Assembly: GCA_007922195.1 (NCBI GenBank)
Contig: ML681998.1
Coordinates: 15,084,783-15,148,782 of the forward strand
Direction of reading: 5' to 3'
Origin: Podocnemis expansa
Taxonomy: Eukaryota > Chordata > Testudines > Podocnemididae
Length of the DNA stretch: 64,000 nt
Both the position numbers and the translations under genes were made by a program. Positions within the stretch are counted from its first letter, which is position 1; the number at the start of each line of letters is the position of its first letter. The notes beneath the pieces were generated by a model that made no database searches, had not been told where the DNA came from, and saw nothing but the letters and a program-made list of their open reading frames with translations. This document shows positions 46,300-58,790 of the stretch, piece after piece.

Positions 46300-47530
46300 G
46301 CACCCCATGCTCCACCACAGCAGCCTGCACATAAGCTGGTGCTGGGGAGGGTCCTAGGGCCAGAGAGTAGTCTCCACAGTGCTCCTGCACCAGCTCCATC
46401 TGATTTTTCTGCTCCCAGAGGCAGGGTTAGCTGGCATGTTGGAGGCCACACCACAGACCAGTAAGCCCCACCCCAGGAGTGGAGCAAAACAAACACACAC
46501 TGGCCCAGCCTGCACTGCCACTGAGAGCAGAACAAGTGATCCAAGGGTGGGTGGGGCTGGAGCACCATGGATCCCAGCCTCTAACAGGGCCCCCTCCCTC
46601 ACTCCCATGTTAGCTGGGCAGAAGCCCTCCCAGTGTCCCCCCCCCCAGCGCTCAGCAAAGCAGCAGGGCAGATCAGGAAGCAGGAGCCTTAGGGGCTGGA
46701 GCCCAAGGCCTGCCTTTAGGCCAGGACCTGGGGCTTCAGGACCTATAGCCCCTGTCTTGATCTGGCTCTCGAATGGGATGGCCAGCTGCTGGAAAGTCTG
46801 GTTGAAAAGGGGACCTGATAATGTGCAGTCAAATATAATGACTAAACACCAAAAGTCTGGTTACTGAAGGCAGAGCAGGTGATTGCTCATCCACGCCAAC
46901 TCCTACTCAGCTGGGGCCACCTCCTACCTGTCTCAGGTGGCTGCAGGTCCTACCCCAGCTCAGCAAGAGAGTCCCTTCCAACTCAGGCAGTGGCAGATCA
47001 GGGACTGCAGGGCCTCCCCTCTGCCTGGCCCTGCCTCCCCCCACCAGCCTATGGCCTGATGTGAGTGGGCAGCTGGGGCCAGAGGCCAGCCCCTGGGGGT
47101 GGAGCAGGCAGCCCATGGGCAGGGAGGGAATGCAGAGCCACGCCTCTGGGTTGGCCTGCTCCTCTCTCTCCCAGTGCTGGCAAGACGGAGGGGACCTCAC
47201 ATTGTGGTGGGACCCTGGACATGGGCTCAGTTGGCCCATAAGTTAATCCACCCCTGAACTCAGGCAGAGAGAGGGAAAGGGAAAGAGCAGCAACCAAAAT
47301 GGAGTGGGGGGTGGATGTGGGGGAGAAGAGAAGTTAATGGGGCAGGGCCTCAGGCGAATAGGAAGCGCCGGGTTAGGGCCTCAGGGAAAGAAATGGGTCA
47401 GGGCAGAGTCTCAGAAAAAGGAGAGGGGAGGAGCCGGGGCTGGAGGGGAAGGGGCGGGGCAGGGCAAGGAAGGTTTCAGCACTCCTGGATTGTCTGTTTT
47501 TTAAATATTACAAAGTTGGTAACCCTCCTT
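46300..47530. repeat. GC-rich repeat mosaic
   Basis: A GC-rich island of about 1.2 kb. One part ends ggcccataagttaatccacccctg (47233-47256), which resembles a hAT right end, but no left partner was found. The stretch ending ttacaaagttggtaaccctcc near 47532 looks like the end of another element. Overlapping frames on both strands (for example 46379-46867 plus and 46907-47239 minus) are what GC-rich DNA gives by chance. Confidence 0.4.
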
Positions 47531-47539
47531 GTGCAGTCT

Positions 47540-50500
47540 TTTTAGTTGCTGATAATAAACTGGGATATTTGTACACTTACACTGACAGATTTGCATTTGT
47601 GGGTTCACAGAAGAAACTGGGGTTCAGGAGGAATTTGCGGGAGGAGAGGAAGGAAAACTGGCATGATGAGACAGGGAAGTCATTCCAAGTAGAAGGGTTT
47701 ATTTGGCAGAAGGTATGAAAAGGAGAATGGGAAAAGAAACCTAAGGAAGCAATGAATCTGGTATCATTTGTGGAATGGTCAAGGTTAAGTCTGAAACGAA
47801 TGAAAAGCATAAACACAGGCTGAATTACATAGAGCTCAATAAGACAAGACTCTTAGGCTGAGTCTTCCACACTATCCTGAAGCTCTGACTAAGAAGGTGG
47901 GAATAGCAATGCGCACCAAAGCTCTGCACCGTCACTTCCTTATGTGGATGCTATGGGCATGAATCGAAAGGTTCCCAGCTTTTATTTATGTAATTCTGTT
48001 TGTAGAGGATTATGTAATGTAAACTAGGAATCTTTTAGTTACCACCTGCACAGTCCACACAGGGAAGTTACAGCGCAGCTCTTTAGTGAGCACAGCTACC
48101 CACATCCCTGTAGGCCTCCTTGTGTGGTACTGCAGAGAAGCCCTTAGACTTGACTGTGTAGGCAAAGGGGAACCATCATTTAAAAAGGAGAGAGAGAATG
48201 AATAGGGAATTTAGTTATGGTGGCAGATAACCACAGCATACATAAGCATTTTGGTTAAAGGCCAATTTTTTGATATATTGTAGAAAGCGAAGCAATAGAA
48301 TTTAGTAACAGCTAAACAGGGTATGCGTTGTCCTGGCCAGAATCAACAATAGCAAACTCTAAAAATATTATGGATTTAAACTACACAAAATTCCTTCTGC
48401 AAAACAAGGTAATTTTTTAGTCATTAGAAACACTGTGGGATTAATGTTGACAGAAAATACATGACAACACTGAATACATCATTTTGGATTAGGAAAAGCA
48501 GGGTCTCTCAAAACCATCTATAAAGTATGGTCACGCTTTAGCAATATAAAACAGATAAATTAATTTTATACACTGCAATCACTGCAGCATTAATCATATC
48601 AAATATTTCACAAAAATTCTGGCAGCAGGTTTGACATCTTTTTCAAACTTAATCTGCTAGCACAGCTATAAACAAGTAACGAAAAGTTTCAAAACACAAC
48701 ACTGCCAAAGTGGGGGAGGAAATCAATAAGGAGGTCTGTCTCCTTCTAGAATTCATGTCACTTTAAAACACAAGAGGCCCTGAAGCCATAATAAATTTTT
48801 TAAGCCACATGATAACTCTTCCCTGATACGCCATTGGTTAGAATGCTGAGAATCAGGGACTTATAAAATGAGCAACATAAGACATGGGCAATGGGTACAA
48901 AATCAAATCTGGCCATGCACTGTCCCCCAGAGGAAGTTATCACACCTATCATTTTCTTTGAGCCTAAGCATTTCCAAGGTTGCACTTTGTTTCTTCTAAA
49001 CCTGCTCCTTGAGCAGATAGAGTGTTTTTCAAATGCCAAAACTGCTGTACATCAATCCAAAAGTTTTGGGACAAATGCTAAAATATATTCATGCCAAAGA
49101 CTGGCCAAATATGTATTGTTTTTAAGTGGAAGAAGGTTCACAGAGCTGTATTACAACAAGGATGCTCAGATGCTTGGTTTTCAACAGGAAAGTGCAGTCA
49201 AAAAAGGGACCTGACACTGCTCGATCTGATCTACTGGCTGGACACCAAAGCCTGGTTATTGTGGACAATGGAGGCAGGAAGGCTCTGGGTTACTCCCAGT
49301 TCCAGCCCCTATTCAGTCTGAGCTGTCTCTCAATTGCATGTGACAGCTGCAACTCCCAGCCCCTGCTCTGCAGGCAAGTCCCTCCTGACCTGAACAATAC
49401 AGTTGAAGAGAAGAAAGAGCAACAATGGGAGGGGAGAAGAAGAGTGAACAGGAGTTGGGGCCTTGTGAGGAATAGGCAGAGCAGACACAGAGCCTCAGAG
49501 TGAAGGGGCTGGGTGTAGGAGGTTCCAACATTGCTACTAGAGTGTCCTGTAGCACATGATCCCTCCATAACACGGGCTAAAAATAGTCATGATAAAATAG
49601 TAAAGAGCAAAACTCATGGAAGTATGGTTTAAAAAAAAAAAAAAAAGACCAAGTATCATGGACATTGTTTTGTCCCCTAAATAATTCTTTTATTTTAATG
49701 CGCTTAACTAGATCTTGTACTAAGAATGGACAGACTTGAACACAGTAGTTACCATACTAGAACTGAACTTTGTAACACAAACTGATCTTCAAAATGTTTT
49801 TCTAATAGCTTTTTCAAAATGAAGAAATACCATTGTCCTTTGGTGGAGTTCAAGGCATTACTGACAGTTCATTAACATAATCTTTTGTGCTGCTTCAGTG
49901 TTATGCTAAGGTTCTGACCTGCTTTCTACCAATGCTCATGCAGCTCATGGTTTCATCCTCAGCACTCAAGGTTCTCACTCGGAAACTGGTTCAGATATTT
50001 GTTGCCAGATCGTTCCAACAGCATGCAAAAACACCACTTTGTGAGAAAGTCATAGATATTTAAAAACAACAATGGAAGAATCAAAGTCCATGACTCCTGT
50101 GACAGATCTGACAAAAATGCAGCCATAATTATGATCCTTCAGCAAAGAAAATGCTTTCATTGAACCACTTACCTTGAGGATTCGGGATGAAATGACTACT
50201 TCTCAATTTTACCATATCTTCTGTTTGATCATTAGAAAATAATGCAACCAATTATTCACAAAAGTTAAAAACAATAGAAAGATCATGGCTCCATTAAGAA
50301 TACCATTTTCAGAACACTAAATACAAAGTCCCTGTTAACAAAAGTCAGTGTCCTCTGCAAGCCCATTTTAGATATTAAAAAACGTAGACTGCTGTCTCTA
50401 CAAAACATTACAGAATGAGATACAATATTATCTGTAAAAATTATACAAACAATGAAGTATATAAAAGCTGCAAAGAAAACTTTTTAATGTTGTAGTAATG

Positions 50501-53084
50501 ATACATATTAACAGTTAGGAAAACATTTAATCTTAAAGCTATTGTCTAACTTGCTATGTAGTAACTCTTTACAAGCTTCAAACTGAGGTCAAAAGCTAGA
50601 GAAACTATTGATGAAAAAGAAATGCTGAAAGAAAACAATTTTAGGGAGCCACTTTTTTAGGAAGCAACAACTGAAGCTTAGCCAAATTTTATTTAGATTC
50701 TCTGTGTGTCACACTGTCAAAGTAATAATATTAAATAAAAGGATGTGTTTAATTCCAGGTAGCCAATTTCAAGATGTGGAGTTGATCAGAGATATTAATG
50801 AGGCTCTGGGCTGAACAAATTTCAATGTAACCTTAAATATCAATAACAATGTAAAACAGAGTGATCAATTGTTTAGCATAGTTTGCTGCATGTGAAAATT
50901 AAGAACCTTTTCACGTGAAAGTAGTGAAGTACCAGAGCTTTCCATTGAAGGATGATGGAAAATGGGGAAATGTTGGCAAGACATAATTCAGATGGAACTC
51001 CAGAATTACTGAGCTGAGGTCTTTCTATACATTTTGCAACTTTATAATATAAAATTCCTAAAAGCACAGATGCTAGCAGCCGGATTTCCTCTTGTAATGT
51101 GAAAGGCCCCAGTCATAAGCTATGTTTTGATATAAATTATGAGAGAAACCCTTCTCCAAGAACAGCCCTAAATTATTGGCAACATTAATTAATTAAAAAT
51201 CATTAGTATTCCAAAATTTTATCTTATTAATGCTCCCCAAAATCCTAAAGTGGCACTGGTGTCATCACAAGGGACAGAACTCAGTAACGAGGAGGATGTG
51301 AGTGTGGAAACAGCAGCAAAAATTGTTTCATAACCCTGTATACAAAAAAAAAAAAAATATGTAATGCTTCAATACAAGCCATGAGAAAAAAGAGTCAAGT
51401 TATTGCTTGCAGTGTTCCCATTTTAATATCTAGATGTACCTACAGAGAGGTTTCATCTTTATGTTTTCTGTCACCTGCCTCACAACCATACTTCACGCAA
51501 TTAATAGAGATAACAAAAGGTAACATTTTTGCTGTATGCTTCTCTCAGCATATGCCTTTTCCATGTAGGACTGCACCAGCAGAGAGGCATCTCCAACAGC
51601 AGAATCAAAGACAGAGACTCCATTAAAGAAAGCCACTGGCAGTAGGATTGAGTTATCAAAGAAGAGACATGAAGGACATGTAGAATCATATTTGGAAACT
51701 TATTCTCACTGTTCATGAATTTATTTTACATAACAATTTTAGTCAAATTCCACAAAAGGTTATTTGTCAACATGGGTTGCCTGGCACTATGATACTCATC
51801 TGGTACATCGTTGAAGGGAGACAAAGCAAGATGCTCATGCTTACATGACACTTACATGATTCAGACACTGGGCCAGATTTTGGCTCCTATATGGCACTCC
51901 AAACATGTATTAGGACCATAAAGGAACTGCAAAAGCCTGAGTAGAATTCTCCTGACGCGGGAGCTGGGCAGGGTGGCACATGTGGTTCTACTCTGCCAGA
52001 GATGGGCACATAGGGAGTGGGAGTGGCCACAACATTCATTGTTACATGGATTTTGGACTGCAGAGGAACTCATGAGTAGCCATGGGTAGGCTACCATTAA
52101 TTACAGCAGCTCTATTTTATGCTGGAGGCTGTACCAGGCCCTACTCCCTTTCATCTTGGGCAAGATTCAGGATATGCAATACAGAATCTACTTGCATTAG
52201 TTTTGGGGCTTTAGAAGTGGATTTAGTCAATGAGAGAATAGTGTGACGATTTGGTTCCAGACTCCAAGGAAGGATTTTCACAGATCCAAAAATTTTGGTA
52301 CAACGACAGAAATAATCAAGTAATAGTTAAGGCAAAACATCAAAACTATGAAGAACAAGAACTAAATCCGCAGAAAAAAATACACTTAGGATGTCAGCCA
52401 AACACCATCAAATGCTATCATGCTCATATGACTGCTGCTAAAATAGCCAACTGGCATTTTGGAATGCCTTCCTACATATTTAGAAATCTAAAATGAGACC
52501 AAGATCTTGAGAAATAGGAAAACTGTAAACAGGGAACCCAAAAATACCCTCTCATTCTGGCCAATACTTTATCATTATCACTGGCTTACTGAATGAGTAA
52601 TCATTGAAGTATAAACAATGAAGGGAATTTTCCTAAAATGTTGTGTTACCATTCTACATTTATCTTTATAAAATATATCTAAAATATAAAATTCAGCAAC
52701 TTGCAATTGTTACTGCATGTATTTCTATAATAATGGAAATACTATTTTAAGTAGCAATTGTTCAACTCTTCTCACTCTCAAGACAACTCTTTTGAGATTC
52801 TATGTCATTTTTAAATGAAGGGAGATGGTTTTACATACTAAAGAAAAATAGGTTTCTGCCACTGAAAAGCATTTCAGAGTACAATAGACTTATATAGAAA
52901 TTATTTCTAATATTGTATAAAACTCTCTTCCCCTCCCCACAGTAAATGAACACTAAAAAAAAAAAAAAGAATATGTTGCTATTATTTCAGCTAAGTTTTT
53001 AGGAGCCTCACCTCAAAGGGACTGACTTTTAGAGGCATCTAAAATCATCGATAATTTTAGAAGTCTAAGCCTTAAAAATGCAAT
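47540..53084. other. Intron sequence, no recognisable feature
   Basis: About 5.5 kb of AT-rich DNA. At 50173-50220 (minus) a 48-bp segment has plausible acceptor and donor sites, but it is not supported as an STK3 exon. Otherwise nothing was recognised. Poly(A) runs occur at about 49630-49646 and 52957-52970. Confidence 0.4.
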
Positions 53085-54025
53085 ATGCATTATTTTGAGA
53101 GTTATCAACAATGAGAATGTACTGCAGCTACAAATGCAAAGTAATGCACATTGGAAAACATAATCCCAATTACACATACAAAAGAATTGGATCTAAATTA
53201 GCTATTACCACTCAAGAAAGAGATTTTAAGTCATTGTGGATTGGTCTCGGAAAACATCAGCTCAGTGTTCAGCCTCAAGGAAGTTAACAGAATGTTTGGA
53301 ACCACTCAAAAGGGATAGATAAACAGAAAATATCATAATGCCACTGTATAAATCCCTTGTCTGCCCAAACCTTGAATACTGTGTGCAATTCTGGTTGCCT
53401 CATCTCAAAAAAGTTAACTTAGAATTGGAAAAAGTACAGAGCAGGGCAACAAAATTATTAGCAATATAAAGCAGCTTCCAAGTGAAGAGAGATTATACAG
53501 AATGAGACTATTCAGTTTTGAAAAGAAACATCTAAGGGGCAATATGACAGATGTAAAATCATGACTGGTATGGAGAAGCAAATAAGGAAGTTTTGTTTAT
53601 TCCTTTGTGTAGTACAAGAACAGGGGGTCACTCAATAAAATTAACAGGCAGTGTGTTAAACACAAGCTCCAAGAAGTTCTTCATATTACACAGTCAACTT
53701 GTGGAACTCATTACCAGGGGATGTTGTAAAGACCAAAAGTGTAACTGGGTTCAAAAATCTATTAGATAAGATCATGGAAAATAGGTCCATCAATGACCAT
53801 TAGCCACGATAGTAAAGAATACAACTCCCATGCTCTTAGTGTCCCTAAACCTCAACATGCCAGAAGCTGCAACAAAACAACAGGGGATGAATCACATGAT
53901 AAATTGCCCTTTTCTGTTAATTCCCGCTGAGGTATCTGGCATGAGGCACTGTCAGAAGGCTGGATACAGGGCTAGATGGATCATTAGCAGTATGCCTATT
54001 CTTAGGGTTTTATCTTATCTTGTCT
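53085..54025 (+). mobile_element. CR1/L3-like LINE, 3' part
   Basis: RT C-terminal remnants are seen in gcaaagtaatgcacattgga, cttgtctgcccaaaccttga, atactgtgtgcaattctggt and aaaaagtacagagcagggca. The 3' UTR follows (ggtcactcaataaaattaac, ggatgttgtaaagaccaaaa, ggctagatggatcatt). It is the same subfamily as the tail at 25.9-26.7 kb. Frames are destroyed. Confidence 0.8.
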
Positions 54026-54292
54026 ATTCTTATGTTCTTCATCTGATAGATCAAACTGTCTTCAACAACTGAGTTCAATTAGCACATAATGAAGCTACAA
54101 AGCCTGCATTTTACTGTATAAAATGAACAAACAACTTTTTCTAAAATACATACAGTTAAAGGAAAGATATTTTTCCTCAACAAATTAACTTAACAAATCT
54201 TTATTCTGACCTATTATATATTCTATAGATTTAGAGGGAGGGCAAGACAGCTTCCTGGGTTACACTAAATTCTCTAGCACCTAACCTACACT

Positions 54293-54382
54293 GTTCTAAA
54301 TGGGTAGCCATGTCAGTCTAGTTCAATAGAACAAACAAGGAATCTTGTGGCATTTCTAAAGACTAACAAATTTACTGTTACT
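54293..54382 (+). mobile_element. Penelope-like element, 3' tail
   Basis: taaatgggtagccatgtcag, tctagttcaatagaacaaac, aaggaatcttgtggcatttc and taaagactaacaaatttact follow the tail in order. Only the left arm is present. Confidence 0.7.
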
Positions 54383-54908
54383 TAACCTACAATCTATAAT
54401 GTGAGACAAATGGGGTGTCTTCCACACTGTGGGCTATGTGCTTTGTGCTTGACAACCAGCTTCAGTATGGCCCTCCCACCTCCAAACTTCCCAGTATTGC
54501 ACTTTCCCAGGTCCTCTTGCCCTGGGGCTGGACTCTTCACCCTGCAGGCCACAGGACCTGGGGCCCTGAGGCCCGTCTGGGTGAGCTTGTCCTGTTTGAC
54601 TGTACCTTTAGGTGTTCACAGCAACAGCTACTAGGCAGCTCTCTCTCCAGTTCTTATCCCTGCTCCTTCACTTCAAACAAATCTCCACTCCGCACAACCC
54701 TCCAGACCGCCAACCACCACACCCAACACTCACCCACTGCTGCGTGCAACAAAGGCTTTTTTATCTACTGTGGCTAATCACCCCACTTGGTCTCAGGTGC
54801 TCTACCCGGTCTCAGAGCTGCCCTCCCCTACTTACCCTGGAAACAGGGAGTTATTAAGTTTCGGGCTAATATATCTACCTTCCGGCACCTTCCTGTATCC
54901 CCCAAGGC
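54383..54908. other. C/T-rich sequence, unassigned
   Basis: About 0.5 kb rich in C and T (for example ctcttgccctggggctggac). Four overlapping plus-strand frames arise from the composition. It may be an unrecognised LTR or DNA element, but the boundaries are not visible. Confidence 0.3.
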
Positions 54909-55095
54909 CAGGGGTGGCCAAATTTATGCAACTCAAGAGCCACACAATTTGATTATTAAAGCTTCAAGAGCTGCGCTGAGACATATAGCCATATACTTGT
55001 ACCTACTAAATTGATTTGCTGACGTTCTTCCGCGAGCCACATTTTTTCATTCAAGAGCCACATGCAGCTCCTGAGCCACAGTTTGGCCACACCTG
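54909..55095. mobile_element. hAT MITE (CAGGGGTGGCCAAA ends)
   Basis: Left end CAGGGGTGGCCAAAT, right end (inverted) CAGGTGTGGCCAAACT. The internal motif gagccacat repeats on both sides. Flanks CCCAAGGC (54901-54908) and TCCTAGGC (55096-55103) agree at 6 of 8. 187 bp, non-coding. Confidence 0.85.
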
Positions 55096-55135
55096 TCCTA
55101 GGCTTAAGTCCATTGCAAAAGGTTAACCTATAATG

Positions 55136-55345
55136 GTTTCACAGGAATAGCCATGTTAGTCTGCTTTCAGCAAAGACAATGAGGAGTACTGTGGCACCTT
55201 AGAGATCACAAAAAAAATTCTGAAGGGATGTAAGCCTCCATGGGCTGGTTCCCACCTCCAGCCTACATAAACTTAAGCCCCTCCAAATATTTTTTGTTAG
55301 TGTTTAAGGTGCCACAGGACTCCTCATCATTGTAACCTATAACCT
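55136..55345 (+). mobile_element. Penelope-like element tail, both arms
   Basis: The left arm has caggaatagccatgttagtc and tgaggagtactgtggcacct. The right arm returns inverted as gtttaaggtgccacaggact cctca. The centre, with gccccaaata-like sequence, is diverged from the other copies. Confidence 0.65.
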
Positions 55346-55516
55346 ATAGGTTACTGAAGAGTAATTTACACCACTTCTATCTCCATGCTGAGAAAAATGC
55401 AGAAACCTTAGAAGAACAGGAGGCTGGACACTAGTGTTCAGGCAAGGAGGCATGGATACATGCAGACTGCAGCAGACCCTGGGGCACCCATGATACATGG
55501 ATGGAACCCCTTATGT

Positions 55517-55703
55517 CAGTGGTTTTTAAACATTTTTCCTCAGGGCCCAGTTTAAAAAAATCATTTATGCCCACAACACAACAACTATGTGTTTCAGCAA
55601 TGCATTCCAGTCTTCAGTGGCAGCAATAGGGGGCACCAGGACCCCACTACCTGGGGGTCTGTGACCCAGTACTGCATCCTGACCAGTAGTTTGAAAACCA
55701 CTG
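55517..55703. mobile_element. hAT-Charlie-like MITE
   Basis: The ends CAGTGGTTTTTAAAC and (inverted) CAGTGGTTTTCAAACT are the classic hAT-Charlie terminal sequence. Flanks CCTTATGT (55509-55516) and CCTTACAT (55704-55711) agree at 6 of 8. 187 bp, no coding. Confidence 0.88.
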
Positions 55704-55711
55704 CCTTACAT

Positions 55712-57654
55712 GTTTCATGGGGAACCAAATCCAATCCCTAACCAGAAGAGCTCCTCCAAAGGGAATAAGGATGTTTCAGTTTCAGGCAAAAGTTTAGTAC
55801 CACCACAACATAAGATGTGCCCAGACATCCTGATGCTGGGCACTTTATAAACATCAGTATTACCACTATTATCCAGTTGGGCCATAAAATTGCATATTAT
55901 GCACACTCTTATTTCCATTCAAGTTCAGCACCACACATTGGATTATACTTCTACACTACAGGTACTTATGTAAAAATCTGTGAGTAGTTTAAGTTAAAAG
56001 CCAGAGTCAGCAACCTAAAACAATTTTTGACCATGCAAAATGTTTTATAAATAGTTCCATGTGCACTGTTCATCTGGAGGCTTACAAGAGACGAATAATG
56101 ACCTTGTATTTTGTTCTCATTTACTCTGAAGTAGCCAAACCTTCTGTTTTTAATTACATACTTAATACACCTGGCATGGTCTAATTACAGAAAACAAAAC
56201 ATCATTTAAACAAAAGGTGACCTTGAACTTAATCTATCAAAACACCGGTTAGTTTTAAAAGTTTTCAGTTTTTAACAAACTGCCAAGACATGTATTAGTA
56301 ATTTTCCAGATGTGATCATATGCCTTTAGAGCAACAGACTTACTACATTAGGAAACATCTGTATACACTTTTTATAACTGTATTGCTTTCCTCATTATTA
56401 ATGCAAATATTCTTAGATTTCAATAGCACTATAAGCAGTCCTATAGGAAAGGATTGAGTTCACGCCGCTAATATCTTAAAAATGTCCTAGAATACATTAA
56501 ATCTAGAGAAGGTAATCAACAGCCTATTGGAACTAAAGCAAATTGCTTCAGAAATTGAAATCAGTGATTTTGCATACATATTAATGAAGGAAATATATAG
56601 CTACCACAACAGAGTTCCCCTATAAAAAGGATGACTGCTTTTAAACAAAGGCCCTGACTCAGCAAAGTGTTTAAGTACAACTTTAACCATAAGAGTAATG
56701 CCTTTTACCTAACTTAGAACAAAAGTACTCCCAGTAGAATCAATGTAACTATTCCTGCGCTTAAACTCAGGCACATACTTAAGTTCCTTCTTGAATTTTG
56801 GTCAGTTTGTTTTTATAAGAATGCTTCACCAAATCTGTTAAGGCCTTTATACATCTGAGATTCCTCTCTCTTGACCTGTGAGCAAGCAACAGTGAAAGTT
56901 TTACAATAATTACTAATTAATATAGCTAAATAAGAATTTTCTATAACTGGACGTTAAACATTCTCAAGAAGAAACTATCCTAGTCACTGAAATTTGTTTT
57001 ATAAGTGTGTTCTGCCAGAATATTTCTCCATGATTTGCATCACTGCACACTACTAAAACTAGACCACCACACTGCACAAGGTAGAAAGATACTGAAAACT
57101 ATGAACGCTTCCAGTAAAACATAACCCAGGAGGCTTGTGTTAAATATATGCAACAAACACTTCATTATGATATTTTGACTATTTAAATACTCAAACCTAA
57201 TACAGAGCTCTTGATAAAAACCTTAATTTTTTACATTGGTATATTGATTTGCTTCTAGATTTTTAGGCTGACACATTCCTGAGGCTGCCACAAAAGATCT
57301 ACTGCAATCATTTGCCTGGCAAAATGGAGACAATAATGTCAGTTTATAGGGGAACATTAAGTCTTACAAATGCTACAGATTCAATTACCAAATCAAGTGG
57401 GGAAAGATCTGATATGACAGTCATTATAATAAAAATTACAAGAATACTATTAGAAATCACTCATTCTTCTACTAAGAGTATTATTTAGTCTTAACAACAA
57501 CGGATTTTGTTGGGTTTGGCTTTATTTTGATGTGAGGTGGACAGATAGGGCAGTGCATTTTTTGGTTTTGTGTGAGAGATCTGTAGTTACTAAAATATGT
57601 ATTAAATAGTGCCACATCATGCATTGTAATTAATTACCTGTATTACAATAACAT
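55712..57654. other. Intron sequence; small palindromic repeat at 56649-56806
   Basis: The segment at 56649-56806 starts aaaggccctgactcagcaaa and has cacatacttaagttccttc, a longer relative of the 24361-24475 repeat. Otherwise AT-rich with no recognised feature. Confidence 0.45.
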
Positions 57655-57730
57655 CAGACTCAAGACCTCACATTGTGCTAGGCACTGTGCAAACATAATA
57701 AAAGACAGTCTCTGCCCTGAAGTGCCTACA
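57655..57730 (+). repeat. Old amniote dispersed repeat fragment
   Basis: cacattgtgctaggcactgt, gcaaacataataaaagacag and tctctgccctgaagtgccta form a phrase common in bird and reptile genomes. The family name cannot be given from sequence alone. Confidence 0.5.
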
Positions 57731-57856
57731 GACTAATTTAAGAGAAGATGCAGCAAGTGCATCATGAAAAGAAAAAAAAAAAAAGGCCACAGATAATATG
57801 GGAGGGAGGATATAGGTAACAATGTAGGGCAAACAAGGAGTCCTATGGCACTTTTA

Positions 57857-58348
57857 GGCTATGTCTACACCACGAAAAGTTAATCTGAATTTGTTAATTC
57901 AAACTAATAAGTTTGAGTTTAGTTTGAACTAAACTCAAATTTATTAGTTCAAGTTAATAACATGGATTAATTCAAACTAACATTAGTTCGAATTAGTCTG
58001 CTTTGTTAATTCAAACTAATTGCCCTAAATTCGAATTTATTAAATTCAAACTAAGGATTAATCCTTGTTTACATTGCCCTTTGTTCGAACTAAGGATCGA
58101 ACTAAGGGCTTAGTTCAAACTGACTGGCAGGTCTTATTTGTACAAACTAAGCTTTCATTAGTTCGAATTAAGGAATTCCTTAGTTCAAACCAATGAAAAT
58201 CTAGTATAGACAGGTATTAAGTTAGTTTGAATGAGGGGTGTCACTAGTGGCTGGCACACGGGGCATGTATCTTGCCCAGGAGCAGCAATGCTCCTGGTTT
58301 GCATTAAGCTTCCTTAATTCAAACTAACTTGCAAGTATAGATATACCC
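57857..58348. mobile_element. Palindrome-rich Harbinger-type MITE, copy 5 (TTA duplication)
   Basis: Inverted termini GGCTATGTCTACAC and GGGTATATCTATAC. The Penelope tail word cacttttaaagactaac is interrupted so that TTA occurs on both sides (57854-57856 and 58349-58351), a clean 3-bp duplication of TWA type expected for PIF/Harbinger. The interior has many ttagttcaaactaa palindromes. A 64-bp element sits inside at 58233-58296. Confidence 0.88.
58233..58296. mobile_element. 64-bp hAT-like insertion inside the MITE
   Basis: Flanks GTTTGAAT (58225-58232) and GTTTGCAT (58297-58304) agree at 7 of 8. Compared with copy 3, the MITE word gttagtttgaa...taagcttcc is split by unrelated GC-richer sequence. 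Weak inverted ends gaggggtg and (inverted) caggagca suggest hAT. Confidence 0.65.
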
Positions 58349-58589
58349 TTAAAGACTAACAAATTTATTTATCACATGAGATTTCACGGTAGAAAATCCA
58401 ACTTTGTCAGATGCTTTGAAGATCTTCTAACAAAGTGGGATTTTCTCCCATGAAAGCTCATGTGATAAATAAATTTGGTAGTCTTTAGAAGTGCCACAAG
58501 ACTCCTAGTTGTTTTGTTGAACTAGACTAGCATGGCTACCCCTTAGGAATCTGTCAATGACATAAGAGGGAGGGTAGTCTAAAGGGTTA

Positions 58590-58790
58590 ACAAGAAACTG
58601 ATGTCAGGATTTCTGTGTTGTATTCCCATCTCTGCCATCAATTTATTATGTAATCTGAGAAGAGCCTTTTCATTTCTTTGTGCCACTGTTTTCCTGACTG
58701 TGAAATGGGAATAAAGATGTTAGCCCACCTTTGTGAATTACATTAAGATCAGCAAATGAAAAAGCACTATATAAATGCACAGACCTCTAC
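58590..58790 (+). repeat. MIR SINE relic
   Basis: ttcccatctctgccatcaat, ttgtgccactgttttcctga, ctgtgaaatgggaataaaga, cacctttgtgaattacatta and aaagcactatataaatgca follow MIR from its CORE to the 3' end. Confidence 0.75.

Larger units (their letters stand above)
57828..58548 (+). mobile_element. Penelope-like tail (long hairpin), host of nested MITEs
   Basis: The left arm is aacaaggagtcctatggcac, ttttaaagactaacaaattt (joined across the MITE), atttatcacatgagatttca, then aactttgtcagatgctttga. The right arm is the inverse: aacaaagtgggattttctcc, catgaaagctcatgtgataa, tagtctttagaagtgccaca, agactcctagtt. The arms would pair for roughly 90 bp. The last bases tagactagcatggctaccc repeat the left-end tail signature inverted. 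Confidence 0.8.

Noticed and set aside
46379..46867. Open frame of 162 codons, candidate gene
   Set aside because: GC-rich repeat mosaic with overlapping frames on both strands and no domain or splice context.
50173..50220. A 48-bp minus-strand segment with a plausible acceptor (ctaatgatcaaacag) and donor (gtaagt), resembling a cassette exon of STK3
   Set aside because: The last STK3 intron is phase 0, and in that phase the segment hits a stop at the fourth codon. The open frame requires phase 1. Such splice-like pairs are common by chance in AT-rich introns.
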